DNA from: Antedon mediterranea
Taxonomy: Eukaryota; Echinodermata; Crinoidea; Comatulida; Antedonidae
Direction: 5' to 3'
DNA: 64,000 nucleotides
NCBI RefSeq assembly: GCF_964355755.1
Contig: NC_092677.1
Span: forward strand, 27,870,101 to 27,934,100
A program made the position numbers and the translations under genes. This document shows, piece by piece, positions 1 to 11,500 of this stretch; within the stretch, counting starts at the first letter, position 1, and every line of letters begins with the position of its first letter. Under the pieces are notes generated by a model. That model had not been told where the DNA came from. It saw nothing but the letters and a program-made list of their open reading frames with translations, and did no database searches.

Positions 1-402
1 ATGAGTGATCACGCTGGAAAGCTTATTAGGATTAAGTTTTATTATTTGAAAGATATTCTGAAATTTTGGTAATCATTGACATTAAACTTTTTTAGATAAT
101 TGTTACACAAAATAGTGTACAGAAACAATAAAAAGAAAAAAAAATAAAGATTTCATACAATAACAATAGGTGATCATTTTATTCTAAATGATCACCTAAT
201 TAAAGCCACACGTACCTCAATTACACAAAATAAATAAGCGACAAGTCATAATCTATTGGATGCCATAGAATTCGCGATTAATAACCATATAATTTACATA
301 ATTTTCAGGTCAAATCAGGTAAACGATGACGATGATTACCTTAATGTTTACCAATATAATATCAAATTGATGGTAGTAGAGTAATTAAATTACAGTCGTC
401 TT

Positions 403-474
403 ATTAATAAACGGTTAAAGTCTATTTACACGATCTATATTAATAAGCGGTTAAAGTCTATTTACACGATCTAT
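403..474. repeat. two-copy 36-bp tandem repeat
   Basis: Two adjacent 36-base units differ by one base (ATTAATAAACGG versus ATTAATAAGCGG). They share the sequence GTCTATTTACACGATCTAT. The near identity suggests a recent local duplication. Confidence 0.85.
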
Positions 475-789
475 AGATATAGAACTTAGCTTGCAGATGT
501 TTGCCTGTAATAAGTATCATGCGTGATGGTAAGTGATTATGACTTAAGTCACGAGTCAAAATCCTTCATGTTTATGATGGTCTGAGGTAGGTCTACAACA
601 GTTACCAAGGAATTAATAATCATACATGAGTAAGTATGAAAACGATGTTCTATAGTTTAAGAATGTTTATGATGATTATTGGGGGGGGGGGGGGGCGGAG
701 GAGAAAGACTAAGAATGAGGAGAAATACTAACAAAAATATCAAAAGTACGGTAAATTTACAATAGTATACACACGGCAACGAATAGCTA

Positions 790-862
790 TAGAATTGGTC
801 TAATGGTTAGGACATCTGCATATCAAGCAGAAGGTTCCGCGTTCGCATTTTGGTTGGGGCGA
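790..862 (+). pseudogene. tRNA-like sequence, probably a tRNA pseudogene
   Basis: A D-arm-like GTCTAATGGTTAGGAC (stem GTC/GAC) is followed by a perfect 5-bp anticodon stem TCTGC/GCAGA. The 7-base loop ATATCAA would carry anticodon ATC (Asp type). A T-arm-like GGTTCCGCGTTCGCATT and a T run follow. The T stem pairs poorly and no acceptor stem could be paired, so this is more likely a decayed tRNA or a tRNA-derived SINE head than a working gene. Confidence 0.45.
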
Positions 863-2669
863 CTTTTTCTCATTCTCACAGATATTTCCTCATCTTTATC
901 GTTACAAATTAATTCATAAAAAATGGGCGGTTTAGAATGAATGTTCTGTGCCTGATCTCTTTATATAAATAACTTCAATATGAATCAATACAATTTACAT
1001 TGTATTGTTTTTATATTTTCCCCCCTCAGTCTCTCTCTCTTTTAAAGATGAATTTTAATAACTTTTATTATACCCAAAATCATTTGCGTTTTTACTTTGA
1101 TGCATGTAATAAGAATCATTAATTTGTAATTAAACTTTTCTAGGCTTCGCTAGTTGTCGCTCAAATATCATACTAATTTACTTAAGTAACTGTGCTTAAA
1201 ATTAGATGTTAACACATTAATGTTAAATACTTCATCGGTAATGACAATTTGGTATAGATAAGTATGTTTATCCGGTTGTCTTAAATTTGTTACAAATAAT
1301 GATTAGTGTTCTACTAAATAATTGCTTTGCTTTCCTCTCAGATTAGTTATTCTATCATTTGGAAACAATAAATCATAAAAATAATACAGTTTACGAAACA
1401 GAACATTTCAGAAGCTTAAGATATTATTATATAGGCTATTTCTGATAGCGTGTTAATAAAAAAATTTATAAATTATTCTTTACAAGTATTGTTTAATCAT
1501 TGTACATAACAACGATTCGGGCTATAATATCTCGAAACTTGTTAGTTAAATGAGATATTGTAAATCAAATATTTTACATGCATTCAATTTGTTACGGTAT
1601 TGTATCTTAATGTTTATGACTGGTTCGAGATCGGTAGCTTACAGTGAGAAAACGATTCATATCGACATTTTAATTTGTTTTGAATTTATAATTCTGTAAT
1701 AAAACATTATCTTAAAATAATAAATATACTATCGACGTCTTCCCAGCTCTTTATTATTTATTGGGTTTCTCAGCATTCATACCAAACAATGTAATAGCAA
1801 CAACAACATTAGTAATATACGTCTGGTAGACATCAGAGATAACAAGGCCATATACAGTAGTCGCGCGCTCAAGTTAGTGTTTACCGACCAACCGACCGAC
1901 CGACTGACATAGTGAGCTGTAGACTAAAAAAACACTATGTTTTAGCGAGGTTCCTCAAACGTTCCACAAGCTATAAATCCTTATTAAGGTTGTTACACTG
2001 TGAAACAAACGATATATTTAACCGCGTTGTTCACGAACAACTCTTAATACGACGTGGGTAATTTATTGGATCTCTCACTGTACTGTACATGATTATTATA
2101 ATAGTTATTAATTCAAAAGATCATCATATTATAAATAAGAAACCCCAGAGAAAAGTCATGTTCTATAAACGCTTCTAAGAATGTTCTTAGATTTCCCGTA
2201 AGTAATTTTTGTTCAATTCAAATAATACTAATTTGGATAAAATGCTAGAATAAGATCCGGACAAATCGATGTGCTACTTTTAGTGATTACTTTTTACACA
2301 AAATCTATCGAATCAACAAATAAGAACTAATTATAATATTCTGGAAAAAAAATTAAACAATGTAACTTAAAACATTACATTAAAAAAAGATCAATAAAAT
2401 TAATTACAATACAATGTTGTTTCTTTTCAGAAAGATTTCAAATTAATCTGATGATACAGAGAGGACAATAATCGCACAGCAAAATGGATCATAAAGTAGT
2501 TTGTTACAAGTGAAGCCAGGCTATAAATTGATGCAATAATTATACATTAACTCCTTCGATAGGTATACACTTATTAAAACCCTTTAATTCCAATTTCGAT
2601 CAGTTTGTTGAACATCATCAGTAAACTAACCGTAGAACTTGCCGTAGTGGATTCATATCGGTTTAATAT

Positions 2670-3240
2670 CAGTTTCAGTTTCAGTTTTTATTTTCCAATA
2701 TAAACAAGTGTAATGAGTATATGCAAAAATGGAAGGATGACCAAACAAAGAGCAAAGCTCGTACAGTATTTGGCCACCTTAACAAAATAATTAATACATG
2801 ATACAAACATAATTGAAGCACAGGACGAGACAATACTAGCTAAACATGTTGGCATATGAACTCAAAGATAGTGCGATAAAACCAAAAAAAGCAAAAGAAC
2901 AATGTAAATGTAAACATGTTTGTAACACTCATTGATAAGTTAAGAGCAAATTATTTTTATACAACTTTTTAAATACTTTGACAGATGATGCATTACGAAT
3001 AGAAGCATCAATACTGTTCCATAAAATTGGACCATGTCCTCAGATAGTGTTTCTACCCATATCGGTAACAAAATTATAAGGACGATAAGTATCAAAGGAC
3101 CTATGCCATAATTATGAACTGAGTTTACTCTAACAAAATAATTAGAAAAGTTAGCTGGTAATAAATTATTCTTAAATTTGGACCGGCAGCAGTAAAGTAC
3201 GTCGTTATACCGATAAACAAATTTTGTGTCAACGTGGAGC
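2670..3240 (-). mobile_element. 5'-truncated LINE fragment (RT C-terminus and 3' tail)
   Basis: On the minus strand, broken frames give a typical C-terminal non-LTR reverse transcriptase tail. It has 'STRSSDTYRPYNF'-like and 'GHGPILWNSIDASIRNAS' segments and then 'FKKLYKNNLLLTYQ' before a TGA near 2929. At least one frameshift and one in-frame stop break it. An untranslated tail follows, ending in AATAAA and a repeated CTGAAA-type end (plus strand 2670-2690). It lies just upstream of the GPCR start codon. The family (CR1/L2/RTE-like) is inferred from the tail motifs only. Confidence 0.7.
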
Positions 3241-3256
3241 TCCAAAAACGATAAAA

Positions 3257-4363
3257 ATGTCCACCAATAACTCGACTATTTTACCAAGCAATGTTGATAA
3301 TGTTGGTTTCTCTACTGTATTTGGAATAAACACTCCGTCAATCAATGGAAGCGGCTTAAATGACGACGGCGGCGGCGACTATTCATTTTACGCATTCCCG
3401 CTACCATCAGCAATTGTACTATCGTTCATTTTGTTTTCGTTGTGCGCTGTAACTATATTTGGAAATCTTCTGGTGATACTTAGCTTCATCACAGATGTCA
3501 ATATCAGAAAGCGATACGACAACTGGTTCATTTTAATGCTGTCTGTAGCGGACCTTATCGTAGGCGCAATCTCCTTACCGCTCAACTCGCTCTGGGTTCT
3601 GAGCGATCATTGGCCGTTTGGCAAGAGTGTATGTCAGTTCTTTCTTGTAGCGGACTACATCGCATGCTTCATGTCTGTCATATCAATGGTGTTTATCAGT
3701 TTGGACCGTTATTGGCTCGTTACGAAAGAGTTAAAATATTTTAAATTCCAGAGTCTGACACGCGTCTTAATCATGATAATATCCAGTTGGACGATGGTGA
3801 TAACATTTTACTTGTTAACAGTGTTCAAGTGGACGATATGGATTGGTGAAAACTGGGTGGATTATACCCAAGAGTGCGAATTGGAAGCGCTTGGTAGCGT
3901 GGCGTTTAATTCAATTTTGTTTGTAATCGAATTTGTAATTCCATTCACAGCGATTGTCGTTTTTAATGTAATAATTTATATTAACATTCGTAAAAGATCG
4001 CAAGGTTTGGTTAGTAAAAACCAAGTCGCGTTCGTTTCTGAAAAAAGTAAAAAATCAAACAACACTCAAATGCTGAACAAGCACAGACGAGCAGCTAAGA
4101 ATCTATCGATTTTAGTGAGCGCGTTTTTAATTTGCAGACTTCCTCTTTACATCATTTCGATAACGTCAGTGACTTGTGATGACTGTGTTAGCAACACGGT
4201 TTGGGAGTTGGTCAACTATGTACTCTGGTGCAACTCAACCATCAACCCGTTGCTTTATGCCATAACAAAACCAATATTTAAAAATAACTTTAAGAAGATC
4301 GTCTGCCGTTGTAAAAGATTTAAAACAGATGTAACTAATTTACAGATATCAAATAATTCTTAA
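3257..4363 (+). CDS. histamine H3/H4-like aminergic G-protein-coupled receptor, intronless
   Basis: A 368-aa class A GPCR with all seven helices in one exon. The start is the ATG at 3257 in AAAAATG context; the frame is open 33 bases further 5' but has no ATG there. Landmarks: N-glycosylation sites near N4/N5 and N30; N70 (1.50); D99 (2.50); C126 and C207 (disulfide); D133 (3.32, amine anchor); DRY at 150-152; W178 (4.50); E225 and P229 (5.46, 5.50); NPLLY at 330-334; C350/C352 as possible palmitoylation sites. D3.32 with E5.46 in 'EFVIPF' is the histamine H3/H4 pattern; 'NSTINPLLYA' also resembles muscarinic receptors. The oddity is TM6: FLICRLPLY has Arg294 in place of the toggle-switch Trp6.48. 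The third intracellular loop is short (about 30 residues). The ligand is not known. A LINE fragment ends 17 bases upstream, so the 5' UTR and promoter are uncertain. Confidence 0.92.
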   Translation: MSTNNSTILPSNVDNVGFSTVFGINTPSINGSGLNDDGGGDYSFYAFPLPSAIVLSFILFSLCAVTIFGNLLVILSFITDVNIRKRYDNWFILMLSVADLIVGAISLPLNSLWVLSDHWPFGKSVCQFFLVADYIACFMSVISMVFISLDRYWLVTKELKYFKFQSLTRVLIMIISSWTMVITFYLLTVFKWTIWIGENWVDYTQECELEALGSVAFNSILFVIEFVIPFTAIVVFNVIIYINIRKRSQGLVSKNQVAFVSEKSKKSNNTQMLNKHRRAAKNLSILVSAFLICRLPLYIISITSVTCDDCVSNTVWELVNYVLWCNSTINPLLYAITKPIFKNNFKKIVCRCKRFKTDVTNLQISNNS

Positions 4364-4434
4364 ATTAAGAAAACAATTGTGACATTCTATACAAACAAAC
4401 TTTGGGAAACGTTCCTTGACAAACTGGGATTGTA

Positions 4435-4440
4435 AATAAA
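4435..4440 (+). promoter_or_regulatory. polyadenylation signal of the GPCR gene
   Basis: AATAAA lies 72 bases after the GPCR stop, between GACAAAC and GTTTGTC, which could pair as a stem. It is the first such signal downstream. Confidence 0.6.
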
Positions 4441-5581
4441 AGTTTGTCAGGGTAGACTAGACTTATATTGAAATGTTCTGCTTTCTGTCAGTACAAAAAA
4501 AGTGTTGTAATGAAGATAAAATTTGGATTACATTTATTAAAATTTCTATTATATCATATTATATACATTTACAATCATTTTTATATACGGCCAATAAGCC
4601 TAAATATTTAAATAAATTATAACATTTTCAATTTATTATTAAACAACATTCTATTTATAATTGTGTATAAATATAATTAATGTATTAAACTAAAATTAAA
4701 TATTTGAATTGTATTGTGTTTAACAAAAAGTATGTTTGAAAGTTAAAGCAAAATTAAAAATTTAATGATTTCTATCAAGGTTGGAAGGATAAGATAAATG
4801 AGACAAAAAAGAATTACCTAAAATGTTCTAAACTGCTTTGAATTACCATATAAGGAGAACGAATCAGACTATCCTATGACATCATAGTTAACAGAATCAA
4901 ACGGAAGTACTCAAAATAAAAATGTAAGAAAATGACATGTTAGAATTCAATTCAATTAAAATGACATGTTAGAAAATAATATTTAGGAAAATGATATGTA
5001 AGAAAATAATATGTAAGAAAATGATATGCTTAACAATAATATGTAAGAAATTGATGTTAGAAAATGATATGTAAGAAAATGATGTTAGAAAATGATATGT
5101 AAGAAAATGATGTTAGAAAATGATATGTTGAAAATGATATGTAAGAAAATGATATGTTAGAAAATGATCTGTAAGATAATGTAAGAAAAGCTTTAAGATA
5201 ACTAAAAACTACCTTACAGAAAAACTTGAAATTGGAGAGTGGCACTTTCTTGTTTCTTCAATTAGCACACAATCTGTCATAGAGTGACAGCACTTGTAAA
5301 GGGTCCAGGGATGACGGGGATAACACCTTGACCCTTGACCTCAACATTAGGAAAATAAAGTAAAATAACAAGATAATAAGATATTATATGTTGGGCAATG
5401 TTTTCTTGAATTCTCATATTGGTTGATTCATTTTGAAATCATACACAAAGAACAAACACATAAAAAATGGCATCAATGTTATGGTCTGAGGGATAGCCCT
5501 CTTAATCACAAAAAGTGGGTTTACACCTTGAGGGGTTCCCTTTACCCCTTTTTAGAAATCACTTGTGTTGTTGAGATTTGC
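4441..5581. other. convergent intergenic region with an AT-rich tandem repeat
   Basis: This separates the 3' ends of the GPCR (+) and transglutaminase (-) genes. It holds no credible ORF. About 4920-5190 is an irregular repeat of AAAATGATATGTAAG / AAAATGATGTTAG units. The transglutaminase 3' UTR must lie here, but I could not fix its polyadenylation site. Confidence 0.6.
4920..5190. repeat. degenerate tandem repeat, roughly 13-18 bp units
   Basis: Many successive variants of AAAATGATATGTAAG and AAAATGATGTTAG. They are open in one minus frame only because of the repeat. Confidence 0.8.
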
Positions 5582-8500
5582 CTAGACAAGTCGTTCAATA
5601 TCAAGCTCGATGTAGCCTGTAACGTTGTTGATCTGATCACAGGTAAAACCAGCAATTAATGTTTGATGACCTCCTTTAATTAATCTTAGCTTCATCTTTG
5701 TCTTCAGATTTTGGAATGGTTCAATATCTCTACAATAAAACATAACACACACAAAATAATAACATAATAGGAAATGTAAGTAAACATGAAAAGCAAATGC
5801 ATAATGGAGAAAAACATTTATAAGAACTCCTTTTCTTGGATCACATGCAATCTACATTGAATTTTGTAATATAAATTGAAATATACCTATTTAAGACTTG
5901 TAGAAATAATACTGAATACTGCATAGTTGTTTGACAAAAAAGTGTGATGTGCCCAAATATGGTAGGGATATGATCAATTATGGTAATGATATGACATCAT
6001 CATGTCCATATATGGGCATAATATTTTGTTGTCACATAAAGTTTGATAGTGTAGACAGAGCATTATATTAGGACTACTCAAAGATTGCAGCATGCTTTAC
6101 TAATAGGAGGTGTAAAAGGCAATGAGTACAGGTTAGTTTAAATGACAACAATTTCAGTTACCCACATCTATGGTTTAACAATTTATAATGTAATGAAAGG
6201 TGAAATATACATTCTGTTCAGCATGTGAGTGTACTTACGGTAGGTCAACTGACTTGACAGCCTCTACACCACAACCATCAACTGATAACTTACAATTGGT
6301 GAGTGCCATGCTCACTGGGTTCATGAAATGGAAGACAGCAAAGAATATCTCGTCAGCTTTCAATCCTTCTGTGTTCTTAAGCTATAACAAGATTTAACAT
6401 TATTTTATCAGAGTTGGAGACCTCAGAAAGCAACATACTAAAGTTCTGTCTACACAAACTGTGATGTGCCAATATAAGGACATGATGATGTCATATCACT
6501 ACCATATTTAGGCATATCACTACCATATTTGGGTACATCACACTTGTTTTGTCAAACTAGTTTGATAGTGTAGACAGACCTTGGCTTACTAACATTATGA
6601 AAACATTTGGAATTCGATTTGGCAGATCTATTTTGTAACAAAATCGTTATTATCCTACTAATGTACTACTTGTTTTAGCCAGTTTTTTTTCAGATGACTT
6701 CTAACACTTCTAATGGCTTCTTTTTAACAAGAAAATCTTTAAATATAAAAAACTATCTTACTGTTATTTCAAGTTGAGGACGAGCAAGGCACATATCCGA
6801 TTGAGCGATGAGCTTCGTTTTAGTTTCTTCAAGTGTACCAACCAGGTAAATCTTTAAACAACTGTGATCTGCTAGTTGCATCATGTAGTCTGATGCAGCC
6901 ATATGTACAACTGATGAACTAGCTTTAAATGAACAAAAATAAAAATACCTAAGGACAGAGATTGATCAATGATGTAGCCACAAGAAATAAAGTGGTCCGG
7001 TTTTCGGAAGAAAATGGGAACAATCTTTGTTCAAGCCACTGGGTTGTCAAAGGCCTCTGTGAAAAAGTGGTCAGGTTGAAACAATACCAACCGCACTGGT
7101 TGCTACAGCCATGATAATATGTATGTGTGTCCTTCTGTACTATTTAATGAAGGCTCAACCTGAGAAACTAGATGGAAGCAGTAGTATGTACTAATACTGT
7201 TAGGTACATACCAGGTTGCACAATCAATTCTTTAGATGTCTCACAAATTAAGTTAAATAATGGTACACAGGAATGATTAAATTAGTGACATTTAATATCC
7301 TTATTCTTATCATTTTGAAAATACTATAAATCAGTATGATAAAGATTTGATTATTTAAAACTTACTTTCACTTGGTTTTAAATTAACAGCTAGCAATTCC
7401 TCTTTGCATCGTGCCTTGGTAACACCAGTGTAGAAGCATGCCTAAGAAAAGAAGACCAATTAAAAAAAAACCAATATTTTTTGTGCGAGTTTTAGCAATT
7501 GTCTAGCCATCGCCAATACAGTCACACAACAAATTCTTTTACATTGCCTAGAAAAACTCTGCAGTATACACACACAAAAACGCTGGTGTTTGTGAAAATG
7601 ATATAATATTTACTTGTAAACTATTGTATAACAAAGTCAAATTGCTTAGAATAACCTTAAATCACATTTGGAAACAGTTTAGACTATTTTGATCATTTCG
7701 ATAACACTTTTTCACACAAAACATCAACGTCCTTAGACTCAAATCGCATTTGGAAACAATTGGCATATAGAAACACCAAAAGAATAGAATTTTCTTTTTG
7801 AATATTTTCAACTGTATTTTACAAATGGATAACTTACAAACACCAAAAGCTTAGCATGTACATTCCTCTCCTCTGAACTTGTATTATGCATTGTGATAGT
7901 TATATCAAAGTCTTCCGCTACAACTACATCACTAGGTGTCTCAATTGTGATGATGACATCATGTATTTGTTTATCATTTCTTTCCTCAACTGCTTGGATA
8001 CCTAGTTCATTTGCTGTCTGCATCGTCATCTTGTAATCTTTGCTTCCTGTTAAATAAGACACCATGATAGATCATTAATGTGGAATGTAGGGGAAAGGAA
8101 ATAGCCATAAGGAAATCTTAAAGGGATTGATGGTAGCATTATGTTTTTCCTAATGATCACCAATTGTTTTAAATATCAGAAAAGATTAGGTTTCCTTAAG
8201 GATTTCAATGAAGTAGTGAGGTTTTTTTTAACTTTAAAGCAAGATGAAGAATGGTAATTAATGGTTATAATTAATAAATAATCAGGGGCGGATTTAGAGG
8301 GGGGGATTTAAAGGCAGACGGTCCCCCCCCCCCCTTTCTGTAATACGGTATATATATATATTGTGCACCCATTTACATACGATTTTATCAACGATTTTAC
8401 AGGAAAAGGGGGTACAAATCAACATTAAAAATCGTTAAAATCTTCAATTTTTAAAAGAAGTTGAACAGAGTTCAACTTCAACCTTACGATCGGTAAAACT

Positions 8501-11500
8501 GACTGACCAATCAAATAGTTAATAAATTACGTCATCATTGTTTGTGACAATTCTTATTTTTTACAACGCGACGATGTTTTTTGTGCTCTTTTAAAGTCTA
8601 ATATTTCAAAATAACAAGTGTAAGTAAAACTAAATTTTAATATAAAAACACTTTAATTTAATGTTGTCTTTACTGTAAAGACTAGATTAAGATATCAGCG
8701 AAAATATGTCCTAGGCCGGCTGGGTTAAAGCATCAAAACCCGTAACTTTTTCAATTTTCACACGGGCCCGGCTGCGCGTGACCGGCCTTGGCTTTGCAAA
8801 ACTTCACGTCCATGTGTCCCAGCAACGTTGAAAGAACCAAGAAACCAACAATCGCGTAAAAAATATGTAAAAATTCGCGACAAAAAAACACGCTTCTACC
8901 GTATAGTAAATATTGTCTATAAAACCCACTATATTCAGATAATTATATGACAAGAATCGACTGGCCTAAACGCGTCAGATGCTATTTCCGGGCGTCTAGA
9001 AAAAATTCCGGGGGAGGGGGGGGGGCGCATGCCACCGGACCCCCCCTAGACAATTATTTTTCCTATATCTGCCCCCTCTTTTTCAAAATCCTAGATCCGC
9101 CCCTGATAATTGTTTTGAATAATGGTACCTTTAGGATGCCTGTACAGGTTTGTAATATCCTCTGGTTCACCCTTTCCTGGTTGCTTTGTGAAGACGGATT
9201 GACCTTTGACATCATCTTGCTGTGCCATAGTCATATTTCTGTACACACCAAATTCTTCCAAGCAAGTCCAAAATGTTGTGAGTGAGTTGACTGAAGTAAA
9301 AAGCTGATTGGTGTCGTGTGGGTAATATAGATGACCTTGTTTTACAGCATTTAATGGTACTGGACCAATGCTACGAAGACCTGTTTCAATTTATAAAAAG
9401 CTGTTTAAACTTCTCTTCAGAAAACAATTGATTGAATAATCTGATTGGTGTCACATGGGAAATATTCTGTAGATGCTCTTGCTTTATAGCATTTAAAGGT
9501 ACCGGTTTCAATTCATAAAAACAGGTAATAAGTCTCTCAACTTGGGGAAAATAAACAGAAATACCTTTGTTAGTTTCTTGAGGGGTCGGGTCAAGTGCTT
9601 GCCAACCGTCATAGCCTTGCGGTAGATCCTTTCTTGTCATCCACACCTCGTTCCAAACATGGAAGAACCTACGAAGTAATCAAACATCAATTAGTTAAAT
9701 TCGATGTGCATTGCCTGGCAAAGACTTAATTTTCACATGTGTGTTCTATTTTATTTGTTTGCAAGGTTAAAGTTAGTATAAAGAGCTTACCAAAGGGATT
9801 GGTCATTCAGGTTTTCTATTGGTTGATTTGAATTGGAATCAAAATGGACGTTAACTGTTGTGTCTTGTTCGGTGTCATGGTTACAGTTGAAGCTGGTGAC
9901 GCACCGTGAAGGAATCCCAATGCAGCGACACACTGAAAGAGAAATGGTGGATATTATGATGAATTAGTGAAATAAATACTAGGAATCGCTGATAGTCTGA
10001 ACTACAGTACGACTGAAAACATCACAAACAAAATGGTTGATTTGTTTTTAACTTTAAGTGAAGCGATCCCATTTGTTCTATTTGGTATAGGCTGGAATTT
10101 AGTGGAAATCAAAAATCATTGTTATCCGGCTAACAAGTAAAACTGTACATGTATGAGTTTAGATATACAATGATTAACCGTACTTGTGGTCAGTAATCCA
10201 GCCAGTGTCCAGCATTGTCCATATCTGACCGGTCTCTGGGTTCGCATATACTCTTCCAATATCATACGGCTACTGTTCCATGTTGTTGGAGGAGTTGCAA
10301 AGGAATATTTATTATTGTAACGACTTTCCATAACACCGTATTCATTATGACCATTTAGCTGCAGGTGAAAAAATAGAGAGGCAATCTGTGAGTTTATACA
10401 CACTCACATAAAATGCCCTTGAGGTGTGTGCTATTTACAGATTGCAAAAGGTCCACATTTTATAGGGTCTTAAAATAAATAAGTACTCAATATTATGAAA
10501 ATAGTCCAAAAATATATTAATCCCCCCCCCCCCTGCGTACGGCTCTGCTGATAATCATTACTAATAATTAGTGCATAAATTGATATTTACCACATCACAT
10601 AGAATTTGACAGACTTTAACTGGATCATTTCGTGCTGCAACTTTGACTCTAGATTCAATCATGAACATCATACACCTCACAACTCCTTCATCAAACTGAA
10701 AAAAAGAAGAAGTTATCCAACAAACATTAAAATGTTTTTTATTATTTGCAATCAACAATGCTGTTACCAGCATGATTATTCAAACAGCTTACAGTATGTT
10801 AACAACTTTGACCAGTTTAGTTAAGAAAACAAGACAAGTTAAAGAAACCTGAGCAAGGCAAACCAGATAAAACAAGTTAAAACAAACCTGAGCAAAATCC
10901 CAAGCTCTCTTTCTGAGTTGCTTTGCAGTTCCAAACCAGATGAAACCAGTATCGCATTGAATATATTCTTTCCGTTCAACATCTGTGCCGAGATAAACAG
11001 CATCATCTATGAATGAAACAATCTTGAAAGATAAATAATAAATATTTCAAAAACTAGAAGATCTGCTTTTAAACCATTTGAATTTAAAAAGACTAGTTAC
11101 AAGTTTTTCGGGTAAAAAAAAAATCTTTTTTTAGAACTTTTCATTAATTTTGAATTATGCATTAGGAATGGTATTGTATTTTAATTGTATATTATTATTA
11201 TATCTTCCTTTTCTACATGGTAACCCAACCTACTTACAGTATTTCATGTATTACTTATTTCTGTACACCATTTACATAATAGCTTTTATACTCAATAACA
11301 GTAAAAAGGTTTAATGTTGCACTTTGAACTAGGATATTGCCGATCAATTGTAATCAAGTTTTACTGAAACTGTTTCATTTCAGATTTGGTGAACTCTACT
11401 TATTAACAAAGCAATAATAGTTATTACATTAAAATATAATTCATGTATTATTCTATGATGGGTTTTTAATCAAATATAGTGATTTCAGAATGCTCTACTT

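Larger units (their letters stand above)
1..2669. other. gene-free AT-rich stretch
   Basis: No convincing coding exon was seen. It holds a two-copy 36-bp tandem repeat (403-474), a run of about 14 G residues near 680, a degenerate tRNA-like sequence (790-862) and a short CCGA run near 1890. It ends at the 3' tail of a minus-strand LINE fragment. Confidence 0.6.

Noticed and set aside
8947-9285. 112-aa plus-strand ORF
   Set aside because: It spans the end of the CAGGGGCGGAT element and then the antisense of transglutaminase exon 10.
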